Source: Thermotoga sp. 4484_232
GTDB lineage: Bacteria > Thermotogota > Thermotogae > Thermotogales > Thermotogaceae
Assembly: GCA_002084985.1 (NCBI GenBank)
Contig: MZGO01000081.1
Location: 1-5,141 of the forward strand
Length of the DNA stretch: 5,141 nt
Direction: 5' to 3'
Shown here piece by piece: positions 1-5,141 of the stretch (positions are counted from its first letter, which is position 1; each line of letters opens with the position of its first letter). The translations under genes were made by a program, and so were the position numbers. The notes below the pieces were generated by a model that ran no database searches, was not told the DNA's origin, and saw only the letters and a list, made by a program, of their open reading frames with translations.

Positions 1-909
1 AGAAAAAGAGTTTTGGAGATCATTGAAAATTTCGGCTACGTCCCGAATCATTCTGCAAGAAGTCTCAGGGCCTACAAGACGTATTTTGTCGGTGTCATCA
101 TCCCTCACGAATCCGAATTCACATTCACTTTTCCATATTTCAACATATTCATGAAAAATTTCGCACATAGAGCTCAAGAGAGAGGCTATCATGTAATTTT
201 CACAACTTCTGAAGGAAATGAAATCGATATGTACAAAAATTTCATAAAGAGACGTTTTGTCGATGGTTTTGTGATCCTAGATGTCGTGGATGGAGATGAA
301 AGGGTCAAATTTTTGAAAAACCAGGCTTTTCCTTTCGTGGTCATTGGAAGACCATCTGGAGTCGGAGATTACATATTCGTTGACACGGATAACGAACAAG
401 GAGCGTACAGAGCAGTTAAATACCTTCTCGAACTCGGTCACAGAAGAATTTTATTTGTGAATGGACCTGCGAATTACTCCGTCTCCCGCCAAAGATTGAA
501 AGGGTACTTCCGAGCCCTCGAAGAGAAGGGAATACCATTCGAGCAATATTTAGTGATGAACGGAGATTTCAGTGAAGAATCGGGATACAAACTCACCAAG
601 AAAATGCTGGAAAAGTTTGGAAAAATAGAAGCAGTCTTCTACGCGAGTGATGCTATGGCCATAGGCGGTATGAAGGCATTTGAAGAAAGCGGATTAAAAG
701 TGGGTAAAGATGTATCGATCGTGGGTTTCGATGACATACCCATGTCCAGAAACATTAGACCAAGTCTCAGCACGGTCTCTCAACCCATAGAGAAGGTGGC
801 AGAAAGCGCAGCTGATTTATTAGTGAACCTCATCGAAAGAAAGGAGGTGAATTCGGTAATTTTGCCCACGGAATTGGTAATAAGGGAATCTACCATCAGG
901 ACGATATGA
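1..909 (+). CDS. LacI/GalR-family transcriptional repressor, 5'-partial
   Basis: A sugar-responsive DNA-binding repressor acting in the cytoplasm, probably on the transport genes directly downstream. The reading frame is open from base 1; 302 codons are visible, and about 30-35 N-terminal residues (most of the helix-turn-helix) lie upstream. The first visible residues, RKRVLEIIENFGYVPN, are the end of the LacI DNA-binding domain, and HSARSLRAYKT (17-27) is the hinge helix, whose Leu normally inserts at the central CpG of the operator. A TTG at base 13 is therefore internal and not the start. The periplasmic-binding-protein-like effector domain follows: FVGVIIP (29-35), VDTDN..GA (127-137), GHRRILFVNGP, the ASDAMAIG segment (215-222) and SIVGFDDIP (239-247), where D244 is the usual sugar-contacting Asp. 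The protein ends normally at TGA 907-909, inside a palindrome that may be its own operator. The family is clear. The effector is not determined; an imported sugar is inferred from the neighbours. Confidence 0.95.
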   Translation, partial: RKRVLEIIENFGYVPNHSARSLRAYKTYFVGVIIPHESEFTFTFPYFNIFMKNFAHRAQERGYHVIFTTSEGNEIDMYKNFIKRRFVDGFVILDVVDGDERVKFLKNQAFPFVVIGRPSGVGDYIFVDTDNEQGAYRAVKYLLELGHRRILFVNGPANYSVSRQRLKGYFRALEEKGIPFEQYLVMNGDFSEESGYKLTKKMLEKFGKIEAVFYASDAMAIGGMKAFEESGLKVGKDVSIVGFDDIPMSRNIRPSLSTVSQPIEKVAESAADLLVNLIERKEVNSVILPTELVIRESTIRTI

Positions 910-921
910 AATCGATTTCAT
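906..921. promoter_or_regulatory. Candidate LacI-family operator (16-bp perfect palindrome)
   Basis: ATGAAATCGATTTCAT is a perfect inverted repeat with no spacer and a central CG. LacI/GalR-family operators are typically even-numbered palindromes with a central CG. It overlaps the TGA stop (907-909) of the repressor gene and lies 24 bases upstream of the binding-protein start. Binding here could block a promoter in the end of the repressor gene or act as a transcriptional roadblock. I found no convincing -35/-10 pair nearby, so the promoter position is unknown. Regulation by the adjacent repressor is inferred. Confidence 0.7.
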
Positions 922-930
922 TACTTCAAG

Positions 931-938
931 AGGGGGTG
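931..938 (+). promoter_or_regulatory. Ribosome-binding site of the binding-protein gene
   Basis: AGGGGGTG lies 7 bases upstream of ATG 946. It can pair along its whole length with the 16S anti-Shine-Dalgarno sequence, with one G-U wobble where the consensus has the central A (AGGAGGTG). It fixes 946 as the start codon. Confidence 0.75.
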
Positions 939-945
939 TGTTCGT

Positions 946-2001
946 ATGAGGAAATTCCTTGTGAGCTTCTTGATCGTAGTTCTGGTAGTTTTGAGCTTCT
1001 CCGAAGTCGTCGTCAGACTAGGAGGCTGGCCATCTTCTCCAACTGAAGAGAAAGCCCTTCAGGAAGCGGTCGATAAATTCAACGAGATGCACAAAGGGGA
1101 GATCAAAGATTTCTATCCATCGCTTCTGAACGCTTTCAAGTACAAGGGAAGGATCTACGGTATAGCCAAGGACTTTTCGACACTCGCTCTGTTCTACAAC
1201 AAAAAGATGTTCGATGAAGTGGGGCTGAAATATCCAGACGCCACATGGACCTGGGACGATCTTCTGGAAGCTGCCAAAAAGCTAACAAGGGATCTTGATG
1301 GAGACGGCAAAATCGATGTTTGGGGACTTGCACTCTATCCGAATGCTTTCAACAGGGTTATTCCATTCATCTTCCAAGCTGGCGGAAAGATAGTCAACGA
1401 AGACTTGAGCACAGCTCTTGGAGAGCCTGAGGCGATAGAGGGTATAAAGTTTTACTTCGATCTTCACAACAAGTACAAGGTTGCGGTCAGTCCACAGGAT
1501 ATCGGAGCGGGATGGCTCGGTGATGCTTTTGGAAAAGAAAAGGTCGCGATGGTGATGTCAGGACCATGGATGCTTGGATTTTTGAGGGATAGCTTCCCCA
1601 ACGTTGATTACGGCGTCGCAGAGCTTCCCAAGTACAAAGAAAGGGCAACCATGATCTACACAGTTTGCTATGCTATACCCAAAACGTGTAAGCATAAGGA
1701 CGAAGCCTTCATTGCTTTGAAGTACCTTGTCAGTGAAGGTATGAAGATATTCACAGAAAGGCTAGGGGTTCTACCATCCAGAAAATCTCTGGCCGAGAAG
1801 GAACTCAACGATCCGATAAAAGGCGCTTTCTACAGAGGTGTAGCCTACGGTATACCTTGGAAGGTTCCAACACCGTCTGGTATATCCAGCAAACTCATAG
1901 ATGAGATAAACACAAGGTTCTTGAAGATCTGGAACGGTGAAATGAGTGTGGAAGATGCGGTGAAAGAAATCGTTCAGCACTACGATGAATGGGTGAAGTG
2001 A
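946..2001 (+). CDS. Extracellular solute-binding protein of a sugar ABC transporter, with apparent internal deletion
   Basis: A family 1 (MalE-like) sugar-binding protein expected outside the cytoplasmic membrane, delivering sugar to the two permeases encoded next. Residues 1-19 form a signal peptide: MRKF, a hydrophobic core of Leu/Val/Ile, then LSFS with likely cleavage near S19. There is no lipobox cysteine. The mature start VVVRLGGWPSSPTEE is typical of Thermotoga binding proteins. Later landmarks are GRIYGIAKDFSTLALFYNKK (68-87), the WTWDDLLEAAKKLT helix, a DLDGDGKID loop (116-124) with Ca-site-like spacing, GGKIVNE, SGPW (205-208), and the C-terminal lobe ending at DEWVK. The protein has 351 residues, whereas relatives usually have about 400. 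The shortfall maps to one place: EIK (52-54) runs directly into DFYPSLLNAF (55-64), skipping the roughly 50 residues that normally hold a QKL...AGTAPDV segment of the N-terminal lobe. The frame is otherwise undamaged, so it is either a recent deletion or a still-expressed variant. The substrate is unknown; a gluco-oligosaccharide or disaccharide is plausible from context. Confidence 0.92.
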   Translation: MRKFLVSFLIVVLVVLSFSEVVVRLGGWPSSPTEEKALQEAVDKFNEMHKGEIKDFYPSLLNAFKYKGRIYGIAKDFSTLALFYNKKMFDEVGLKYPDATWTWDDLLEAAKKLTRDLDGDGKIDVWGLALYPNAFNRVIPFIFQAGGKIVNEDLSTALGEPEAIEGIKFYFDLHNKYKVAVSPQDIGAGWLGDAFGKEKVAMVMSGPWMLGFLRDSFPNVDYGVAELPKYKERATMIYTVCYAIPKTCKHKDEAFIALKYLVSEGMKIFTERLGVLPSRKSLAEKELNDPIKGAFYRGVAYGIPWKVPTPSGISSKLIDEINTRFLKIWNGEMSVEDAVKEIVQHYDEWVK

Positions 2002-2021
2002 GGGGGGTCTCCCCCTCACTT
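1996..2021 (+). terminator. Intercistronic hairpin (attenuator or mRNA-stabilising stem) containing the binding-protein stop codon
   Basis: AAGTGAGGGGG (1996-2006) and CCCCCTCACTT (2011-2021) are perfectly complementary. They give an 11-bp stem with a GTCT loop. The last Lys codon and the TGA stop of the binding-protein gene lie in the left arm. The following bases GATTTAATTT are only moderately T-rich, so this is at most a leaky terminator. A hairpin between binding-protein and permease genes commonly gives more binding protein than membrane protein, by partial termination or by protecting the upstream mRNA. The structure is seen directly; the role is inferred. Confidence 0.7.
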
Positions 2022-2030
2022 GATTTAATT

Positions 2031-2040
2031 TGGGGGGAAA
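2031..2040 (+). promoter_or_regulatory. Ribosome-binding site of permease 1 (G6 type)
   Basis: TGGGGGGAAA precedes the GTG start at 2044, with 6 bases between the G run and the start. GGGGG can pair with CCUCC of the anti-Shine-Dalgarno sequence with a central G-U wobble. The same ten bases occur before permease 2 (3206-3215), which supports GTG 2044 as the start. Confidence 0.65.
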
Positions 2041-2043
2041 CGT

Positions 2044-3204
2044 GTGAGAAGGAGAGTGAGGGAAGCTCTGGTAGGTTACCTCTTTTCTGCACCTATAATC
2101 ATCGCCATACTCGCTTTCACAATTGTTCCTGTTTTTCAGGCGTTGTACTACAGTTTCACAGATTACGATGCGTTACTTCAGCAAAAGTACAATTACATAT
2201 TCAACCCGGAATTCTCACTTCAAGATTACCTTGTCGTACTCCTAGACGAGGAGAAACCCTCTCTTCAGGAACTTTTGGAAAGATTTGATCCTGTGGATTT
2301 CGTCGAATATACCTTTGGTTTTGAACTTGACGATAAACAGAAGGAGATTCTGAAAAATTACTTTCTTTCCGAGAAGCTCTTGAAGGATTTTCTGGACAGA
2401 AAACTCAACAAAGATATGAGGCTCAAAGATTTCATGGCAAGGTACCTTAAAGCGGGAAAGAAGTATTTTACAAGGTACAGGCCTCACATAATTGGTTTCG
2501 AGAATTTCAAAAAACTCGTCAAAGATCGGTATTTCTGGATAGCTTTGAAAAATTCTGCGGTATTTTCCCTTGTTGTAACACCCATCCAAACTTTTCTTGC
2601 ACTCATTCTAGCGATAGCCGCCAACCAGAAGATAAGGGGTGTGAAATTCTTCAAAACCACGTTCTTCATACCATCGATAACGTCGTCTGCTGCTATATCA
2701 ATGATCTTCCTTCTTCTGTATACAAAGCCTGGCTTGATAAATAGACTCCTTGGCGTTTTCGGCATACCTCCTGTGGACTGGCTTGGGAATACGAAGACCG
2801 CTCTACCTGCCATAATGGCTATGAACATATGGACGACGGCTGGATACTTCATGGTGACTTTCCTTGCCGGTCTTCAGAACATTCCCTCTTCAATTATCGA
2901 AGCTTCCGAAATAGATGGGGCAAAAGGCTGGACACGTTTTTGGAAGATAATACTTCCTCTTTTGAAACCTCAGATAATATTCGTCGTTACACTGGGAATC
3001 ATCGGAACTCTTCAGGTTTTCGATCAGATCTACTTTCTGATAAGAAGTCAGGAGAACATAACGGTTTCAATGTACATATACCAGAACGCTTTCAGCTACG
3101 GGAAAATGGGATACGCTTCTGCGATAGCTCTCATATTCTTTTTGATAATATTCACCGTGACGTTCATTCAGAGAAAGATCATGAAAGAAGAAAGATTCTG
3201 GTGA
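2044..3204 (+). CDS. Sugar ABC transporter permease 1 (MalF/UgpA-type) with long extracytoplasmic insertion
   Basis: An integral membrane subunit that forms the sugar channel with permease 2. It starts at GTG behind a G6 ribosome-binding site and has 386 residues, longer than the ~290-310 usual for this family. By eye the membrane helices are at about 11-37, 168-193, 205-226, 256-278, 311-333 and 357-376. The cytoplasmic coupling (EAA) motif is EASEIDGAKGWTRFWKIILP (286-305), followed by LLKP, which would dock the ATPase. The extra length lies between helices 1 and 2: residues ~42-148 are a highly charged, mostly helical-looking stretch rich in Lys, Asp, Glu, Phe and Leu. It is followed by the normal family segment GFENFKKLVKDRYFWIALKN (151-170). 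This loop should lie outside the membrane, where it could contact the binding protein. The gene is 42 bases after the binding-protein gene and 13 bases before permease 2, as expected for a co-transcribed transporter. Confidence 0.93.
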   Translation: MRRRVREALVGYLFSAPIIIAILAFTIVPVFQALYYSFTDYDALLQQKYNYIFNPEFSLQDYLVVLLDEEKPSLQELLERFDPVDFVEYTFGFELDDKQKEILKNYFLSEKLLKDFLDRKLNKDMRLKDFMARYLKAGKKYFTRYRPHIIGFENFKKLVKDRYFWIALKNSAVFSLVVTPIQTFLALILAIAANQKIRGVKFFKTTFFIPSITSSAAISMIFLLLYTKPGLINRLLGVFGIPPVDWLGNTKTALPAIMAMNIWTTAGYFMVTFLAGLQNIPSSIIEASEIDGAKGWTRFWKIILPLLKPQIIFVVTLGIIGTLQVFDQIYFLIRSQENITVSMYIYQNAFSYGKMGYASAIALIFFLIIFTVTFIQRKIMKEERFW

Positions 3205-3205
3205 A

Positions 3206-3215
3206 TGGGGGGAAA
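3206..3215 (+). promoter_or_regulatory. Ribosome-binding site of permease 2 (G6 type)
   Basis: TGGGGGGAAA is identical to the sequence before permease 1 and is followed by GCGTGAGA, also close to the permease 1 start region. The G run ends 5 bases before GTG 3218. It supports that GTG start, and it fills most of the 13-base gap after the permease 1 stop. Confidence 0.65.
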
Positions 3216-3217
3216 GC

Positions 3218-4105
3218 GTGAGACGAAGGTGGACACCATCGAGAATCATCGCATACATACTTCTTGTTGGATACGCCGTATTGTCCCTTGTACCTTTCAT
3301 ATGGGCATTTCTTGTCTCCGTAACTCCCATGAGCTACGTGAACGAAAAAGGAGAGAGGGTTGGGGTTGATATAATGCAGTGGCCCCCCAGGATCAACATA
3401 TTCAAATGGCCCCCCCGTGTTTTTGGAGCTCCAGGTACTCTGAGTAACTACGTGAAGGTGTTCCAGGTCGTTCCCTTTGCAAGATGGACTCTGAACACTA
3501 TACTCTACGCTGGTCTTACGACCCTTGGACATCTTCTCTTCGATACTCTCGGGGGATATGCTTTTGCCAGATTGAGATTTCCCGGGAAGAACCTGATATT
3601 CACCCTTTTTCTTGCAACCATGATGATACCCATGCATGTAACAGTGATTCCCGTTTACAATCTCATGGTGAAGTACAACCTCGTTAACACTTATCTTGGC
3701 TTATTTCTTCCAAAACTTACAGGTGTCTTCGGGTTGTTTCTCATGAGACAGTTCTTCCTTAGTATCCCCACAGAGCTTGAAGAAGCAGCGATGATAGATG
3801 GTGCGGGATTCACCAGGAGATTCTTTCAAATCGTCCTTCCCGTTTCAAAGCCAGCCCTTGCCGCTCTTGCCATATACACGTTTCTTGGCACCTGGAACGA
3901 TTTCTTCTGGCCACTTCTGATAACATCGGATAAGAGCATGTTCACCCTCACTATGGGTCTGAATTTCTTCAGAACATCCTATTACACGTTCTGGCAGCTC
4001 ATGATGGCGGCAACACTCCTCATGACCGTTCCCATGTTGATCGTCTTCCTATCTTTCCAGAGATACTTCGTGGAGAGTGGTGCGATAACCGGTATGAAGG
4101 GATGA
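3218..4105 (+). CDS. Sugar ABC transporter permease 2 (MalG/UgpE-type)
   Basis: The second membrane subunit of the sugar importer, 295 residues, normal to slightly long for the MalG family. It begins at GTG (RRRWTPSRI) and has membrane helices at about 10-34, 92-114, 124-147, 160-180, 212-233 and 258-281. Family marks include GGYAFARLRFPGK (112-124), MMIPMHVTVIPVYNLM (135-150) and the EAA coupling motif EEAAMIDGAGFTRRFFQIVL (188-207), followed by PVSKP. The C-terminus QRYFVESGAITGMKG is the classic end of this family (xxFVxGLxxGAVKG-like), so the gene is complete. The loop after helix 1 (~37-75) is somewhat long and holds a near repeat, WPPRI (55-59) and WPPRV (64-68), coded over runs of six and seven cytosines. 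The stop codon overlaps the ATG of the next gene, suggesting translational coupling to the glycosidase-like protein. Confidence 0.95.
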   Translation: MRRRWTPSRIIAYILLVGYAVLSLVPFIWAFLVSVTPMSYVNEKGERVGVDIMQWPPRINIFKWPPRVFGAPGTLSNYVKVFQVVPFARWTLNTILYAGLTTLGHLLFDTLGGYAFARLRFPGKNLIFTLFLATMMIPMHVTVIPVYNLMVKYNLVNTYLGLFLPKLTGVFGLFLMRQFFLSIPTELEEAAMIDGAGFTRRFFQIVLPVSKPALAALAIYTFLGTWNDFFWPLLITSDKSMFTLTMGLNFFRTSYYTFWQLMMAATLLMTVPMLIVFLSFQRYFVESGAITGMKG

Positions 4106-5141
4106 TGAAGATGCTCTATTACGAAGCTGGAAGGAAAGGGTATTTGATATTCGACGAAAATGGAAGGATACCAAAGATAGGTTTCCATCTTCCAGAAGAT
4201 ATGGCTGGTCTTTGGTTTCCTCCTTTCAAGATAATCGATTGTCTGGATTTTCAAAAACCCTCCAGAAAAGTTATTGTGAATATGGTGGGAAGGAAAATTC
4301 TATTCGAAGATGGTGAAGCTGAGTTTCTCTTTTCTTTGGACAGAAAAAGGTTCTTCATCAAAATCAAGGGAAAGCTGGATATACAACTCAGATTATGTGA
4401 AACGCCTGTCTGGTATTCAGACATTCTAGGATGGCGAAAGACTGTTCCGAGAATATACGAAAAGGAAGATGAAATACTCATTGAACTGAAAAATCTCAAT
4501 ATCTTATTTTTCATCAAGAGTTCAGGGGGGTTCTTCTCTTTGAAGAGAAATATCCTCAAAGTCAAATCACTACTGCCAGAAACAGTGGTGTACATAGGAG
4601 ATGAACCTCTGAAAAACGTGATGAAAGCCTATGAGGAAGAGAAAGTGAAGAAGGAAGAGTATTACCATCTAACCAACAACGAGAAAGGAACCAGATTTTG
4701 GTTGAAGAACATGCTGATCGATATGTTCCTAGCCAACGAGTACGGTGAAGGGGTGATAGCAGGCTTTCCAGAGTTTCCATGGTGGTTCGGCGTGGATACG
4801 TTCTTTATAGGGAGATGCCTCCTTGAGATGGATCTTATGGATTTTTTCAAAAAGAGCTTTTCGAATCTTCTGAGGCATTCAGAGAAAGGAAAAATTCCAC
4901 ACGAAGTGATAACGAACGGCGTGATCTATCATAAAGGAAATCCCATAGAAACCTCTCTTTTCGTCATTCTCCTGGAGGATTACTACGAGAAAACGAAGGA
5001 TCTGACCTTCGTTAAGGAAAATTATCCCGTGATCCTGGAAGGTTTCAAAAATCTTCTCAAAGTCCCTTACCCTGAAGGGCCTGGCTTTGTTGAACTTGAA
5101 GAAGTCTCATCGGAGCACGTTGTGACCTTGGATAACGTGGT
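4102..5141 (+). CDS. Six-hairpin glycosidase-like protein (amylo-alpha-1,6-glucosidase/trehalase-like), 3'-partial
   Basis: The frame is open to the window end (346 complete codons) and starts within the permease 2 stop (ATGA). In-frame ATGs at 4102, 4105 and 4111 compete as starts; GAAGGG (4096-4101) is best spaced for 4111. There is no signal peptide, so the protein is expected in the cytoplasm, acting on imported sugar. Numbered from 4102, residues ~1-175 are beta-rich with no motif I recognise and resemble the N-terminal sandwich that precedes (alpha/alpha)6-barrel glycosidases. From ~195 the helical barrel begins: EFPWWFGVDT (224-233) resembles the PWWF/WGRDT motif of debranching-enzyme-like and trehalase-like proteins. 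GKIPHE (263-268) matches the GxIPHE barrel motif, and GNPIETSLFVILLEDYY (279-295) matches the usual NTVDATLLFV region, with Glu where Asp is common. Catalytic acid and base cannot be assigned because the C-terminal part is missing. The exact bond cleaved is unknown; an alpha-glucoside is the best guess from family and context. Inactive or transferase-like members cannot be excluded. Confidence 0.8.
   Translation, partial: MMKMLYYEAGRKGYLIFDENGRIPKIGFHLPEDMAGLWFPPFKIIDCLDFQKPSRKVIVNMVGRKILFEDGEAEFLFSLDRKRFFIKIKGKLDIQLRLCETPVWYSDILGWRKTVPRIYEKEDEILIELKNLNILFFIKSSGGFFSLKRNILKVKSLLPETVVYIGDEPLKNVMKAYEEEKVKKEEYYHLTNNEKGTRFWLKNMLIDMFLANEYGEGVIAGFPEFPWWFGVDTFFIGRCLLEMDLMDFFKKSFSNLLRHSEKGKIPHEVITNGVIYHKGNPIETSLFVILLEDYYEKTKDLTFVKENYPVILEGFKNLLKVPYPEGPGFVELEEVSSEHVVTLDNV

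Noticed and set aside
13..15. TTG as the start of the repressor gene
   Set aside because: The frame is open upstream to base 1, and the residues before and after it belong to the end of the LacI DNA-binding domain. The gene is cut by the window edge.
218..233. Partial operator copy ATGAAATCGAT inside the repressor gene
   Set aside because: It matches only the left 11 bases; the right half is not symmetric. It lies in a conserved coding stretch, so chance is more likely than a second operator.
839..850. GAAAGGAGGTGA, a perfect Shine-Dalgarno-like sequence inside the repressor gene
   Set aside because: It codes for the ordinary RKEV segment of the repressor. The only nearby downstream start in frame (TTG 862) would give just 15 residues of the repressor tail, so it is probably a chance result of Arg-Lys-Glu codons.
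862..910. Possible sigma-70 promoter before the binding-protein gene
   Set aside because: TTGCCC (862) and TTGGTA (874) resemble -35 boxes, and TACCAT (891) and TATGAA (905) resemble -10 boxes. No pair has an acceptable 16-18 base spacing, so no promoter is called.
1989..2288. 99-codon plus-strand frame spanning the binding-protein/permease 1 gap
   Set aside because: It runs through the hairpin and the permease 1 start in another frame, has no matching ribosome-binding site, and shows no domain.
2829..3221. 130-codon plus-strand frame overlapping permease 1
   Set aside because: It is an out-of-frame reading of the conserved EAA region of permease 1, with low-complexity Ser/Arg/Asn-rich translation typical of a shadow frame.
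3179..3637. 152-codon minus-strand open frame
   Set aside because: It lies opposite both permease genes, its translation shows no recognisable domain, and it has no credible ribosome-binding site. It is a shadow of the plus-strand genes.
1..5141. An undescribed defence, mobile or RNA-based system
   Set aside because: All coding space is explained by one sugar-uptake locus. I saw no terminal inverted repeats, transposase, repeat array, tRNA-like or riboswitch-like structure.

Overview
The window looks like chromosomal DNA from a hyperthermophilic bacterium of the Thermotoga group. Arginine is coded almost only by AGA/AGG and isoleucine often by ATA. Proteins are rich in Lys, Glu and aromatic residues, genes are packed on one strand, and the protein sequences resemble Thermotoga sugar-uptake genes. 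This is family recognition by eye; no search was run.

All five genes are on the + strand and form one carbohydrate-uptake locus. A LacI/GalR-type repressor (1-909, 5' end outside the window) is followed by an exported sugar-binding protein (946-2001), two ABC-transporter membrane proteins (2044-3204 and 3218-4105), and the first ~346 codons of a six-hairpin glycosidase-like protein (4102-5141, 3' end outside the window). The expected working scheme is capture of an oligosaccharide or disaccharide by the binding protein, import by the two permeases, intracellular cleavage by the glycosidase-like protein, and repression when sugar is absent. No ATPase gene is present, so the transporter must borrow one encoded elsewhere. 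From memory only, the gene order resembles the T. maritima TM1856-TM1852 region, linked to trehalose/glucose uptake; I cannot verify this and assign no gene symbols.

Two short control elements stand out. A perfect 16-bp palindrome with a central CG (906-921) overlaps the repressor stop codon and is a strong candidate operator for that repressor. An 11-bp perfect GC-rich hairpin (1996-2021) contains the stop codon of the binding-protein gene; its 3' arm could alternatively pair with the ribosome-binding site of the first permease gene.

The most unusual point is the binding protein. It is in frame throughout but appears to lack about 50 residues of its N-terminal lobe, at residues ~53-55, including the usual 'AGTAPDV'-type segment. 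The first permease also carries an unusually long (~105-residue) charged extracytoplasmic loop between its first two membrane helices. I see no RNA genes, insertion sequences, CRISPR arrays or novel multi-gene system. Intergenic space is under 45 bases everywhere.
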